64,000 nucleotides of DNA from Mesostigma viride (Eukaryota > Streptophyta > Mesostigmatophyceae > Mesostigmatales > Mesostigmataceae): NCBI GenBank assembly GCA_009746045.1, contig RPFO01000065.1, positions 8,201,241-8,265,240 of the forward strand. The letters are read 5' to 3'. This document shows, piece by piece, positions 1 through 10,370 of the stretch (its first letter is position 1; each line of letters opens with the position of its first letter). A program made the translations under genes and the position numbers. The notes under the pieces were generated by a model that saw nothing but the letters and a program-made list of their open reading frames with translations, made no database searches and was not told where the DNA came from.

Positions 1-664
1 ACGGCAAGTTCAGGTGAAGTTCAGGTGTTCAGGTGAAGCCGTGAAGACGTGAAGCCGTGAAGCCGTGAAGACGTGGTGAAGACAGGTGAAGACGCGGTGA
101 AGACGTGAAGACGTGAAGACGTGAAGACGTGAAGACACGATACGGCAAGTTCAGGTGAAGTTCAGGTGTTCAGGTGAAGCCGTGAAGACGTGAAGACGCG
201 AAGACGTGAAGACGTGGTGAAGACAGGTGAAGACGCGGTGAAGACGTGAAGACGTGAAGACGTGAAGACGTGAAGACGTGAAGACACGATACGGCAAGTT
301 CAGGTGAAGTTCAGGTGTTCAGGTGAAGCCGTGAAGACGTGAAGCCGTGAAGCCGTGAAGACGTGGTGAAGACAGGTGAAGACGCGGTGAAGACGTGAAG
401 ACGTGAAGACGTGAAGACGTGAAGACACGATACGGCAAGTTCAGGTGAAGTTCAGGTGTTCAGGTGAAGCCGTGAAGACGTGAAGACGCGAAGACGTGAA
501 GACGTGGTGAAGACAGGTGAAGACGCGGTGAAGACGTGAAGACGTGAAGACGTGCATGCAAGGTATCAAAGATACGATACGCCGCAAGTTCAGGTGAAGT
601 CGTGAAGACGTGAAGACGTGAAGACGTGAAGACGTGAAGACGTGAAGACGTGAAGACGTGAAGA
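1..664. repeat. GTGAAGAC satellite array, copy 1
   Basis: The array is built from the octamer GTGAAGAC and variants, organised into higher-order monomers of 141 or 149 bp. Each monomer starts with ACGGCAAGTTCAGG; starts are seen at 1, 142, 291 and 432. A second short run lies at 595-664, after a CATGCAAGGTATC break. The array runs off the left edge of the window. Open frames across it only reflect an 8-bp period and are not genes. Confidence 0.95.
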
Positions 665-771
665 CCAGGACTGACACGTGAAGACTGGGACGTGAAGGCA
701 AGTTGCAGCACTCGGCCGCTGCAGTCGCACGCAGGTAGAAACGAGTATTGCTGCTTGAATCTGTCAAGACC

Positions 772-1056
772 CCATCGAATGTAAAACAGGTTTTTCGTAA
801 AGAAATCCGATTTGTGGGCGGGCTTTACATATTGCTTCTGTCCAAGCACTACCGGATGTAAAACAGTATACTTCTTGAAGAAATAAGTTGGGGCTTTGTT
901 GGGCGTCACATTTGACCGGTGGGCGGAGTTTCCTGCTTCTGTGAAGGCGCCATCGAATGTAGATCAGTAGATTTTCTAAAGAAATCTGAGTTGTGGGCGG
1001 GGCCTTTATTGCTTGTGTCCATCCACCACCGGATGTAGAACAGTAGACTTATTGAA
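772..1056. repeat. Diverged direct repeat, period about 178 bp
   Basis: Two related units begin CCATCGAATGTA at 772 and 950. Each continues through AAAGAAATC, TTGTGGGCGGG and ACCGGATGTA(A/G)AACAGTA, and ends near TTGAAGAAAT/TTGAAGGTGA. They are clearly homologous but diverged. I see no coding function. Confidence 0.8.
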
Positions 1057-2149
1057 GGTGAATCACGATACAACAGCTGTAGTTGACAACATCATGACCG
1101 GCACATCTTTCCCCCACCGCTGCTCAACCCGGTCCCCCCCAAACTCCTCCACACTTGCCCACCTTTCCACCCTCCTCCACGGCCCGTTGTGTTTGCAGGC
1201 GTCGGCACAAAGGGAGGAGGCCGTGCGAGCCGGGAAACTCACGGTATGGTTTGATTTCTAGTTTTGTATTAGGACCCTAGGGTAGCTATGTTATATAGGC
1301 ATGTCTGACAGCATAGCTCACCATTTCATTACCATGGGATGCTGAGCATACCATTTCCAGAGAGGTAAGTCAGTCACTCTTCGCAGTTGACAAGTCAGAG
1401 AAAGCAATCAAGTGCAGCGTTCACAACTCTTGCCGCTCGTAACCTTTTGTCTGCCCTGTTTGGCAGCTCCCTGTCTTTGCTTTCTCTCGTATTTCTTTCT
1501 TTTGTCTCTTTTCTACATCTTTCTTTGCTAATTCTTGAATATATGATGCTATTGTAGCATCCTTCTAGCGCGGATCGCTCTTAATATCCTTCTCGCGCAC
1601 GTTTCCTCGCTTTTTCTCATGTAAGAGCGTCTTCCCTGCCCATGCAGCGTGTACCTGGTGTGTGTGGCTCTGCCTTGCCAATCACAACTGACCGACATGC
1701 TGGTCAGGCACTGCAGGTCGTTGCCCTTGCGTGTGTGAACCTGCTGTTTTGGCTGTTCCCATGGCCGCTGCGTGTGTCCGTGAATGATACCATGGGAGGG
1801 AGACTTCTCCCATGGGTCCCCTTCGCTGACACTCGTGATGTAGGTTCGCGTCGACTTGTTTCTCTCACTGTGCCCATATTGGCCTCGCACGGCTTTGTCT
1901 CTCATTCCTTGTTTGCATGCGGCGGCGTGTAGACCATCATCTTCATCCGAGACCGCAACAGCAAGGGCCAGGAGGTGAGTAATTGCTGAGGGCATGGCTC
2001 CTATCCCTTGATGAGTCTAGCGCCATGTACCACCCTCTATGCCTGCATATAGGTGACGCATTGAAAATGCAAGCATCTTACTAGAAGTAGCACGGGCCTC
2101 CGAGGTGAGATTCTGCGCAGGCCTCATGATCCCAATGGACCTGCGAAGC
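1057..2149. other. No supported gene; small hairpin
   Basis: I see no convincing coding frame here. There is a pyrimidine-rich tract at 1460-1530, a small perfect hairpin GATGCTA-TTG-TAGCATC at 1545-1561, and splice-donor-like GGTGAGT words near 1970. Untranslated or intronic sequence of the gene starting near 3164 could lie here, but nothing proves it. Confidence 0.4.
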
Positions 2150-3147
2150 GCATGGCGCGCATGGGCGGCCGGCCGGCGCAGCTGGCATGCGGCGGGGCGG
2201 GGCTGTCGACGGGCGGCGGGGCAGGGCCGTCGGCGCGCGGGGGCCAGCGGCGCTGCCGGTGCGCGCGGGCGGCGGGCCGGCGCACCTGGCATGCGGCGGG
2301 GCAGGGCTGTCGACGGGCGGCGGGGCGGGGCAGTCGACGGGCGGCGGGGCAGGGCCAGCGGCGCTGCCGGCGCGCGTGGGCAGCGGGCCGGCGCAGCTGG
2401 CATGCGGCGGGGCGGGGCTGTCGACGGGCGTCGGGGCAGGGCTGTTGACGGGCGGCGGGGCAGGGCCGTCGGCGCGCGGGGGGCCAGCGGCGCTGCCGGC
2501 GCGCGCGGGCGGCGGGCCGGCGCACCTGGCATGCGGTGGGTCGGGGCTGTCGACGGGCGGCGGGGCGGGGCAGTCGACGGGCGGCGGGGCAGGGCCGTCA
2601 GCGCGCGGGGGGCCAGCGGCGCTGCCGGCGCGCGTGGGCGGCGGGCCGGCGCAGCTGGCATGCGGCGGGGCGGGGCAGTCGACAGGCGGCGGGGCGGGGC
2701 AGCCGGTGCGCGGCGGGGCGGCGCCGTCGGCGGGCGGCGAGGTGGCGCAGCCAGCGCGCAGCGAGGTGGCAGCGGCGGCGCAGCCTGCATGCGGCGGGGC
2801 AGGGCTGTCGACGGGCGGCGGGGCGGGGCAGTCGACGGGCGGCGGGGCAGGGCCGTCGGCGCGCGGGGGGCCAGCGGCGCTGCCGGCGCGCATGGGCGGC
2901 GGGCCGGCGCAGCTGGCATGCGGCGGGGCGGGGCTGTCAACGGGCGGCGGGGCAGGGCCGTCGGCGCGCGGGGGGCCAACGGCGCTGCCGGCGCGCGTGG
3001 GCGGCGGGCCGGCGCAGCTGGCATGCGGCGGGGCGGGGCAGCCTGTCGACGGGCTACGGGGCGGGGCAGCCGGCGCGCGGCGGGCCGGCGGCGCAGCCGG
3101 CGGGCGGCGGAGCGGCGGAGCGGCGGAGCGGCACAGCCGGTGCCTGA
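2150..3147. repeat. GC-rich minisatellite, about 105-130 bp units
   Basis: About eight units are marked by the word GGCATGCGG or a variant at roughly 2184, 2288, 2399, 2528, 2657, 2787, 2915 and 3020, giving spacings of 104-130 bp. The units are made of GGCGGG, GTCGAC and GGCGCGC words. The array is open in several frames on both strands, as expected of extremely GC-rich repeats. It may be transcribed as part of the next gene, because the frame of that gene stays open back to 2105, but it encodes only R/G/A-rich repeats. Confidence 0.9.
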
Positions 3148-3163
3148 AAAACGCGGTCGCTCA

Positions 3164-4694
3164 ATGAAGGTGCACCACGCCGTCTTCTTCCAGGTACAGG
3201 GCAACACAGAGACCTGGTTGTCCTACCGGACCACGGAGTCCCAAAAGACGCCGTGGCAGCCCGCGGGGACTCGACAGGAAGGCGCGCCACGGTGCGGGAA
3301 GGCGATGACACAGCCATACAGGTTTGATGCGGAGGGGCGGCCGCTGTTTGGCGTCCGACTTGTGGATCCAGACCGCATTCCGATGTTGCAGGACACCCCA
3401 GCCTTCGCACCATTGAACATGGAGTTTCTGGGGAAGGAGCTGGAGTCGATCAAAACAAGGGTCGAGAAGTTGCCCCATGGCATCTGGCAGTGGTACTTTC
3501 CGCCCGACACCATCAAGCCAAACAAGGCCTTTTTTCGCAAGTCAAGTCCCACATGCCCCTGAGGAGGTGCCTGAGGAGTGGCGCCCTTTGCCGTGGCCAT
3601 CTCGCGCGGACATCTCCGCCCTGCGTGAGCACGATGCAGCGCCTGAACCACCACCGACGCAAGAAGAGCACTTCATGGCGTTGGTCGACGCAGAGGCGGT
3701 GCGCGTCACCCCGCTGGTAGACCGAGTTCGTCATGATGGCCACACACAGCAGGAATGGGCGGCAGAAGACAGGGCCATGGCAGCCAAGGTCGCTTACTTG
3801 AAGCGCATGCAAGGCGTTGAGAAAGGCTCCGCTGTTCTATACTGGCACCCTTCAGCTGGTATTCTCTGCAACTCGAAGCTCACGTGGACTCCAGTCCTCG
3901 TTGGCATCATCAAGGAGGTGGTTGCGAAGGAGGATGGCGGCCAACCTTCTATTGAGCTCTTTGTATACCGCGCTAAGCATTTGCATGACACGTGGCACCC
4001 GTGGAATACAGACATTGCGCAATGGCCCCATCCGCCAACCACTGCGGCGCACACGGTGATCATCACCGCCTCAGACCTCGTCTTGACACAAGTGGTGGGC
4101 AAGCGAGGTCAGCCGCCCCATGGAGTCTCCTTGGGTGCGAACGAAAAGCTCACCAAGGAGTGCCTAAAGGCGCTGAAGGAGGTGCCCTATGACGCGGAAC
4201 ACCCGGTCGTGAAGTGGCAAGATGCTGAATGCTCGAAGGGCATCGTCGGCATGGCGAAGGCATGCTGGGAAGGCGTAACGCTGCAGGTCAAGAGTGGCAG
4301 CCGCAACCTCGTAGGGCAAGTCGTGTGTCATTGGGCGTCGGAGCGTGTGACATCCGCGGACGGTCGCACCGAAAGCCGGGACGGCAGGTACCATGGTCGT
4401 GTCGCTGTTGTCGACACGCAAAACGACATGGTAGCCATGTACTGGGGTGCCCGTTGGGAGGAGGACGCGGTTTCTTGCGTGCCTCTCCACGAGCTGGAGG
4501 CACAGATCTGCGGGTGCCCCGGTGTGGTCGTCCCTGCGTTGCAAGCGCCGGATATCACCCTGGCCGAGGCTCGATTGCGCGAGATGGTTCCACCCAGCGA
4601 CGTTGTGGCGGAGAACAACAACGCAGGCGCCTCCCGGCGTCGGAAGCGAGCGCTCATCCTTGCCGATGACGATGACGACGACGACGACTGCTGA
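3164..4694 (+). CDS. Unrecognised mobile-element protein, frameshifted, copy 1
   Basis: I do not recognise this family. Reading from the ATG at 3164, the frame opens with MKVHHAVFFQVQ and stops at 3562. The rest of the protein lies one frame away, 3477-4694. The two join naturally if the T6 run at about 3533-3538 had five T. The product would be about 510 residues. Its middle part (VLYWHPSAG, then a W-P-V-L-V-G strand, DTWHPWNTD, then DLVLTQVVGKRG) looks like the small beta-rich chromatin or BAH-like modules found at the C-termini of some transposon proteins. It ends in a basic patch (RRRKR) followed by an eight-aspartate tail. It lies upstream of the element terminus at 5996, so it is probably mobile-element cargo. 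The same frameshift is present in the second copy, so it predates the duplication or is a systematic error. Confidence 0.5.
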
Positions 4695-5130
4695 AGCGCA
4701 AGCAGCGTTGTTGTCATTGAGCTGCTCATGTGCTGCTGCTGCTGCTGTGCTGCCATGCTATTGCTGCTGCATTGCTGCCGTACTGCTGCTGTGCTATTGT
4801 GCTGATGTGTTGCTGCATTGCTGCCGTGCCGCTGATGTATTGCTGTCGTGCTGCTGTGTTGATGCACTGCTGCATTGCTGCCGTGCTGCTGAGCTAGTAC
4901 TGCCTATTAGTGAATTTCCTATCAATGGACTATAGTCCACTGATAGGAAATTCAGGAATCGGCATACTAAGTTGCTGCTGCGCTGACTTGTGCTCCTGCT
5001 ATGCGGCCGTGTTGATGTGCTACAGTTGTGCTGCTGCTGTGCTACGGTCATGCTGCTGCTGTGTTGCTGGGCTGATGTGTTGTTGCATTGATGTAGTGGC
5101 TATTGTTCCGCTACTACAATTTGCTACTGA
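4695..5130. repeat. CTG-rich low-complexity tract
   Basis: Immediately after the stop codon the sequence is dominated by imperfect TGC/CTG words (TGCTGCTGC, GCTGTGTTGATG), probably within the 3' UTR. The tract is interrupted by the 75-bp palindrome described separately. No gene is supported. Confidence 0.8.
4895..4969. repeat. 75-bp near-perfect palindrome, copy 1
   Basis: The core at 4911-4954 reads TGAATTTCC...GGAAATTCA and is symmetric around GGACTATAGTCC with one mismatched pair. The symmetry continues outward imperfectly through TGCC(T/G)ATT to TAGTA/TACTA. DNA or RNA from here could fold into a single long hairpin. It interrupts the CTG tract like a tiny foldback insertion. Confidence 0.9.
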
Positions 5131-5945
5131 TGCCGCTGCTGGTGCTTTTTTGCATGTCAGTGCCCGCTATGTTCACACCACTGTTGCCGCGGTTGGTATC
5201 GCGTGATTTCCACCGGTTGTGCGTTGACATGTGTTACTCATGCATTTGCCCCTATATTTGGTAGCACGCGGTTTCGCGTTAGTTAGGTGCAGACAGCTGC
5301 ATGTAGACAAACATCTTGTTTAAGTCGGTCAATTAACTGTTCTTGACGCATCATGGTCCAAGTCGACCGACCTGTAGGGACCAGTAGAGCAATTGTCTAG
5401 GAGAAAGAGCGTGATCGCTGCAGAAGCCGCGTGGCAGCCGTGGCTGTACCTGTAGTACGACCTGCATATATATGGATACTGTATTTGGATACTGGGTTGT
5501 TTATCAATTCTGGTTTTAATTTATTTAGTGTACCTGGTGTTGGCATGCCAACTCAGTGCTAAACTACTTTATGCACAATGATGCAACTTGATGCTATAGT
5601 GACGTGCCACGATGTAACTTTATTAACTTCACCATTAGTCATGGGGTCAATAGGATTGCTCATTATGCCATGTTAACATGAACCATGGGTTACGTAATAG
5701 TGAAAACAGTAATCATGATGCTCCACTTGAAGTCTCCAACATGGTCATGTTTGGAATTTTATTGATCATATTCACAATATATGAAAAGAGACAACAAACG
5801 TGGAAGCATGGCACGCCGAGGCCGATAATATATGTGTGAAATATGAAAAGAGACAACATCTTTGGCAAGCATGATCATATTATGCTTGCCAAACATATTA
5901 ATGATATCGACCATGTCCAGAAACCATGTTTGCCAATGGTGCATT
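5131..5945. other. AT-rich spacer, no gene seen
   Basis: No coding frame is supported. A repeated word AAAAGAGACAACA occurs at about 5786 and 5847, and a perfect 12-bp hairpin (TTTGGCAAGCAT...ATGCTTGCCAAA) lies at 5861-5893. The stretch forms the subterminal region of the element that ends at 5996. Confidence 0.6.
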
Positions 5946-5996
5946 TAGGATACATTTGAAGCCGTGCAAATGTATCCTAATCCGGTAAAACCACCC
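5946..5996. mobile_element. Conserved right terminus of family-B element, copy 1
   Basis: A 13-bp perfect hairpin (TAGGATACATTTG at 5946-5958, CAAATGTATCCTA at 5967-5979) is followed by ATCCGGTAAAACCACCC, ending exactly at 5996. The same end occurs at 15702 and, without the hairpin, at 6785, each time next to a different flank, which is the behaviour of a transposon end. Read outward-in it starts GGGTGGTTTTACC, resembling the 19.7-kb element's terminus GGGTGGTCCCACG. Confidence 0.7.
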
Positions 5997-6785
5997 TGGG
6001 TGGGTGCGTCACTGCGTGGCTGGCTGGCTCTGTGGCTGCGTGGGCGGCTGGATGGCCGGGTCAGCGTGGCTTCGTGTTCAATGGGATGCTAATATGTTGT
6101 TGCCTTTGGATGCCACAGTTCATGGATTCTTTTGTTCACATGCAGGTGCTGCCGTCTTCCCCATCGACGTCGTCAAGACCGATGTCGCCAAGAAGGATGA
6201 TGCAATCACTCTCGGCCATGTTTAACTCATGTGGGCCTTCATGGCCATACGGGAAATATTATTGAATCAGTTCTTTGACACTGAGTTGGCACTACGCAAC
6301 ACCTTTGATGCACATGAGTGCAGGGCGCATGTGTTGAAACCATGCAACCATGGCGATCCCTCAAAAAGTTTGGTTATGTAATAAGTGACACAATTATTCC
6401 GGACGTATGATGGCCCAACGTCCTGTAAGGTTGAGTTGTCTTGGAGGAGGAGCGTGATGACCGCGGAAGCCGCGTGGGTGTCTGTAGTGCTATATCTTGA
6501 AGATGTACGGTCTTGGAAGAGTTATGGTCTTGGAATCATATAATAATGAACTTGGAATAAAGTTGCGGGCAGCCTTCAATTGGCATATGTTGTCTCATTG
6601 ATGTTGTCTCATTGCGTTAATGGGTCAATTGTCTTAGTTTATATAATGTATATCTTGGGAAACTCATTGCTTCAATAAAATGCATGCTAGGCGCAATCAA
6701 CCCCCACAAACACATCTGAAAACTGCACAGTGCATCAAATGTATCCTAGACAAAAAAATGTATCCTAATCCGGTAAAACCACCCC
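5997..6785. mobile_element. Diverged relative of the family-B element tail
   Basis: The segment 6400-6520 (GGAGCGTGATGACCGCGG, AGCCGCGTGG, CTGTAGTG) is a diverged copy of 5355-5460 in the duplicated unit. It ends at 6756-6785 with the same AATGTATCCTAATCCGG...ACCACCC terminus. This looks like the 3' part of an older element of the same family into which the 6-kb unit was inserted at 5996/5997. A short frame at 6004-6225 may be a remnant of its coding region. Confidence 0.55.
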
Positions 6786-6828
6786 CAGCCACACATCCAC
6801 GCATCCACGCACCCGGCACCCCCCCCCC

Positions 6829-7676
6829 CCCAGCCAGCCACGCAGCCACGCAGCCACGCAGCCACGCAGCAGCGCAGCCACGCAGCCACACAGCCACGCA
6901 CCCTCCTTTCCAGCCACGCAGCCACGCAGCCACGCAGCCACGCAGCCACGCAGCAGCGCAGCTACACGCAGCCACACAGCCACGCACCCTCCTTTCCAGC
7001 CAAGCAGCCACGCAGCCACGCAGCCACGCAGCCACGCAGCAGCGCAGCCACGCAGCCACACAGCCACGCACCCTCCTTTCCAGCCACGCAGCCACGCAGC
7101 CACGCAGCAGCGCAGCCACGCAGCCACACAGCCACGCACCCTCCTTTCCAGCCAAGCAGCCACGCAGCCACGCAGCCACGCAGCCACGCAGCAGCGCAGC
7201 CACGCAGCCACACAGCCACGCAGCCACGCAGCCACGCAGCAGCGCAGCCACGCAGCCACGCAGCCACGCAGCAGCGCAGCCACGCAGCCACACAGCCACG
7301 CACCCTCCTTTCCAGCCACGCAGCCACGCAGCCACGCAGCCACGCAGCCACGCAGCCACGCAGCCACGCAGCAGCGCAGCCACGCAGCCACACAGCCACG
7401 CACCCTCCTTTCCAGCCAAGCAGCCACGCAGCCACGCAGCAGCGCAGCCACGCAGCCACACAGCCACGCACCCTCCTTTCCAGCCACGCAGCCACGCAGC
7501 AGCGCAGCCACGCAGCCACGCAGCAGCGCAGCCACGCAGCCACACAGCCACGCAGCCACGCAGCCACGCAGCAGCGCAGCCACGCAGCCACGCAGCCACG
7601 CAGCCACGCAGCCACGCAGCAGCGCAGCCACGCAGCCACACAGCCACGCACCCTCCTTTCCAGCCAAGCAGCCACG
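6829..7676. repeat. CAGCCACG octamer minisatellite
   Basis: Tandem 8-mers CAGCCACG with variants CAGCAGCG and CAGCCACA are punctuated by the 12-mer CACCCTCCTTTC about ten times, giving a higher-order structure. Long open frames on both strands (SHAATQPR-like and CVAAWLRG-like) are by-products of the 8-bp period. It is preceded by a C11 run at about 6820. Confidence 0.95.
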
Positions 7677-7776
7677 CAGTCACACAGTCAAACCCCCCTA
7701 CACCCCCCCCCCCACACACCCCCCCACCCCACCCACTCAACACTACACGAATGACTCACAAAGAACTGCTGCACCA

Positions 7777-8076
7777 CCGATGATCCCTGCGGGAACTGCT
7801 CTGCTGCCGACGGTCCCTGCGAAAACTGCTGCAGTGCCGACAATGCCTGTGGAAACTGCGACATTGCCGACGCTGCCTGCGGGAACTGAAGCGCTGCTGC
7901 TGCTCACTACATTTCGCCACCGCGGAAACCCAATTTATGCGAGAATGTGGTTCCGTCAATACGGCGGGGGTTACAAATTCAATTTCGAAGTTCGGCACCG
8001 TCGGATACCAGTAAAGCAACACTTGTTATCTAGAATCGCGCCATTTGGCATCAATTGGCCAGTTCTGAAAATTTGA
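7777..8076 (+). CDS. Small ORF with four 10-residue repeats, unrecognised
   Basis: Four 30-bp direct repeats starting CCGA at 7777 encode diverged decapeptides of the type (M/T)xPAxTAxxP: the first reads MIPAGTALLP and the second TVPAKTAAVP. The frame then continues as a 58-residue non-repetitive tail ending at 8076. A coding function is not proven. The repeats differ mostly by substitution and keep the 30-bp length, so the open frame could be incidental. Confidence 0.3.
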   Translation, partial: PMIPAGTALLPTVPAKTAAVPTMPVETATLPTLPAGTEALLLLTTFRHRGNPIYARMWFRQYGGGYKFNFEVRHRRIPVKQHLLSRIAPFGINWPVLKI

Positions 8077-8457
8077 TGAAATCTCTAGTCCTTGGTCGAA
8101 GATTTCCCTCCGATTCCGATGACGAAATTTGAGTACGAATTTCTTAGTACAGTCCACCGTTTTGTTCAGTTCAGTATATTCCCACGCCGCTTGCTGACCT
8201 GACGGAGGCCGAATTCGTACTGAACACTAGCGCAAGTGCGCTCGATACTAAAAATTGCTACTTCCGAGATGTCTGACGGAATTTCTGCTAGGTCCATGCT
8301 TTGGTACTGGACGGATGCTGATATTCACTGTGGCTCTGTCCGAACGAGGAAAATTGTCAGAAATCTACTCTCGATACGAACGTAACGAAATTTCCAAGTA
8401 TCTGACGCTCGGAGACCTGCCACCGTTTTCCCCTACTTGACCGACCCACATTCCCCG
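8077..8457. other. Spacer with no gene seen
   Basis: Mixed-composition sequence without a supported coding frame, RNA gene or strong repeat. Confidence 0.5.
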
Positions 8458-8491
8458 CTAAAAAAGGTGTCCTAGGCGGCGAAATGTAGTG

Positions 8492-8554
<63 letters not shown>

Positions 8555-8603
8555 AGTTGTTGCTGCAGTTGCTGCTGCAGTTGCTGCTGCAGTTGCTGCT
8601 GCA

Positions 8604-8645
<42 letters not shown>

Positions 8646-8916
8646 GCTGGACCACTTGTTTCTGCACCTCTTGACGCAGCTGCAAACCAAGCTCTTCAAC
8701 CTTCTTGCTTTGGTTCTCCATAGCTCGTTGCATCTCTCTCATCGTCTGTTCCACGCCCACCAGTACGGGGGTCGGCGGCGGCAGCGGCTGGGTACGCTCT
8801 GGCTGGGTGCGCTCTGGCTGCCGTGCAGGACCTTGCCACATCGGCCGGCGCATTGGTGGTTTGCACCGGCCAAAAAATCTACTTTCATGGCACCAGATTT
8901 CTTTCCTAGCACCCAT
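8458..8916 (-). CDS. Coiled-coil/polyglutamine ORF, possibly a retroelement gag-like remnant
   Basis: The minus-strand frame encodes about 152 residues. A proline-rich segment (PERTQPERTQPLPPP) is followed by a heptad-like stretch (REMQRAMENQSKKVEELG) and then about 60 glutamines broken by leucines, written by a CAG/CTG array at 8491-8640 on the plus strand. An adjacent frame on the same strand, 8739-8993, opens MPDADSRSDDMDELIDL. Its sequence fits as the upstream part, implying one frame slip or an intron between them. No known domain is recognised; a gag-like origin is only a guess from the coiled coil and the mobile context. Confidence 0.4.
8491..8640. repeat. CTG/CAG trinucleotide array
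   Basis: (CTG)n is interrupted by regularly spaced CAGTTG words around 8554-8605. On the minus strand these give Gln runs separated by Leu every four residues. Confidence 0.95.
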
Positions 8917-9119
8917 TTTCTACAATCGTCCCCGGCATAACACAAATCAATCAATTCGTCCATGTCATCGCTTCGGCTATCAGCATCGGGCATAGTTCCC
9001 GTGGCTAGTGCCCATCATTCTTTCCACCTTGAGCGGGGCGAAGTCACGAATTCAAGCGCGAAGTGCATTTGAATCAAGCGGGAACTGGGTGACACTGCTT
9101 GAAGACGTGCAGCTCCAAG

Positions 9120-10370
9120 GCATGCAAATGATGCAATGTATGAAAGATACGATACGCAAAGTTCAGGTGTTCAGGTGAAGCCGTGAAGACGTGGTGAAGA
9201 CAGGTGAAGACGCGGTGAAGACGTGAAGACGTGAAGACGTGAAGACGTGAAGACACGATACGGCAAGTTCAGGTGAAGTTCAGGTGTTCAGGTGAAGCCG
9301 TGAAGACGTGAAGCCGTGAAGCCGTGAAGACGTGGTGAAGACAGGTGAAGACGCGGTGAAGACGTGAAGACGTGAAGACGTGAAGACGTGAAGACGTGAA
9401 GACACGATACGGCAAGTTCAGGTGAAGTTCAGGTGTTCAGGTGAAGCCGTGAAGACGTGAAGCCGTGAGGCCGTGAAGACGTGGTGAAGACAGGTGAAGA
9501 CGCGGTGAAGACGTGAAGACGTGAAGACGTGAAGACGTGAAGACGTGAAGACACGATACGGCAAGTTCAGGTGAAGTTCAGGTGTTCAGGTGAAGCCGTG
9601 AAGACGTGAAGCCGTGAAGCCGTGAAGACGTGGTGAAGACAGGTGAAGACGCGGTGAAGACGTGAAGACGTGAAGACGTGAAGACGTGAAGACGTGAAGA
9701 CACGATACGGCAAGTTCAGGTGAAGTTCAGGTGTTCAGGTGAAGCCGTGAAGACGTGAAGCCGTGAAGCCGTGAAGACGTGGTGAAGACAGGTGAAGACG
9801 CGGTGAAGACGTGAAGACGTGAAGACGTGAAGACGTGAAGACACGATACGGCAAGTTCAGGTGAAGTTCAGGTGTTCAGGTGAAGCCGTGAAGACGTGAA
9901 GACGCGAAGACGTGAAGACGTGGTGAAGACAGGTGAAGACGCGGTGAAGACGTGAAGACGTGAAGACGTGAAGACGTGAAGACGTGAAGACACGATACGG
10001 CAAGTTCAGGTGAAGTTCAGGTGTTCAGGTGAAGCCGTGAAGACGTGAAGCCGTGAAGCCGTGAAGACGTGGTGAAGACAGGTGAAGACGCGGTGAAGAC
10101 GTGAAGACGTGAAGACGTGAAGACGTGAAGACACGATACGGCAAGTTCAGGTGAAGTTCAGGTGTTCAGGTGAAGCCGTGAAGACGTGAAGACGCGAAGA
10201 CGTGAAGACGTGGTGAAGACAGGTGAAGACGCGGTGAAGACGTGAAGACGTGAAGACGTGCATGCAAGGTATCAAAGATACGATACGCCGCAAGTTCAGG
10301 TGAAGTCGTGAAGACGTGAAGACGTGAAGACGTGAAGACGTGAAGACGTGAAGACGTGAAGACGTGAAGA
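9120..10370. repeat. GTGAAGAC satellite array, copy 2
   Basis: Same octamer-based satellite as at the window start. Monomer starts (ACGGCAAG) are at 9260, 9409, 9558, 9707, 9848, 9997 and 10138, giving lengths of 149, 149, 149, 141, 149 and 141 bp. From 9707 rightward it is base-for-base the same as the copy at 1. The left part, 9120-9706, is extra sequence that in the first copy would lie outside the window. Confidence 0.95.

Larger units (their letters stand above)
1..5996. repeat. 6-kb segmental duplication, copy 1
   Basis: Positions 1-5996 match 9707-15702 at a constant offset of 9,706. The only differences I found are two compensating one-base length changes in poly-G runs, near 2240 (5 G against 6 G) and near 2866 (6 G against 5 G). 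The right boundary is exact: both copies run through GGTAAAACCACCC and then diverge completely. The left boundary lies outside the window. This is either a very recent duplication or an assembly or haplotype duplication. Confidence 0.95.

Noticed and set aside
2017-3207. Arg/Pro/Ala-rich ORFs on the minus strand
   Set aside because: They lie wholly within the GC-rich minisatellite, are open in most frames, and differ in length between the two copies because of poly-G changes.
5946-5996. Helitron 3' end (hairpin near terminus)
   Set aside because: The hairpin is followed by 17 bp and no CTRR end. The similarity of the outer bases to a TIR element's terminus fits a cut-and-paste family better.
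6697-7783. Long ORFs on both strands over the CAGCCACG array
   Set aside because: They are by-products of an 8-bp repeat lacking stops in several frames. There is no codon bias or non-repeat sequence.
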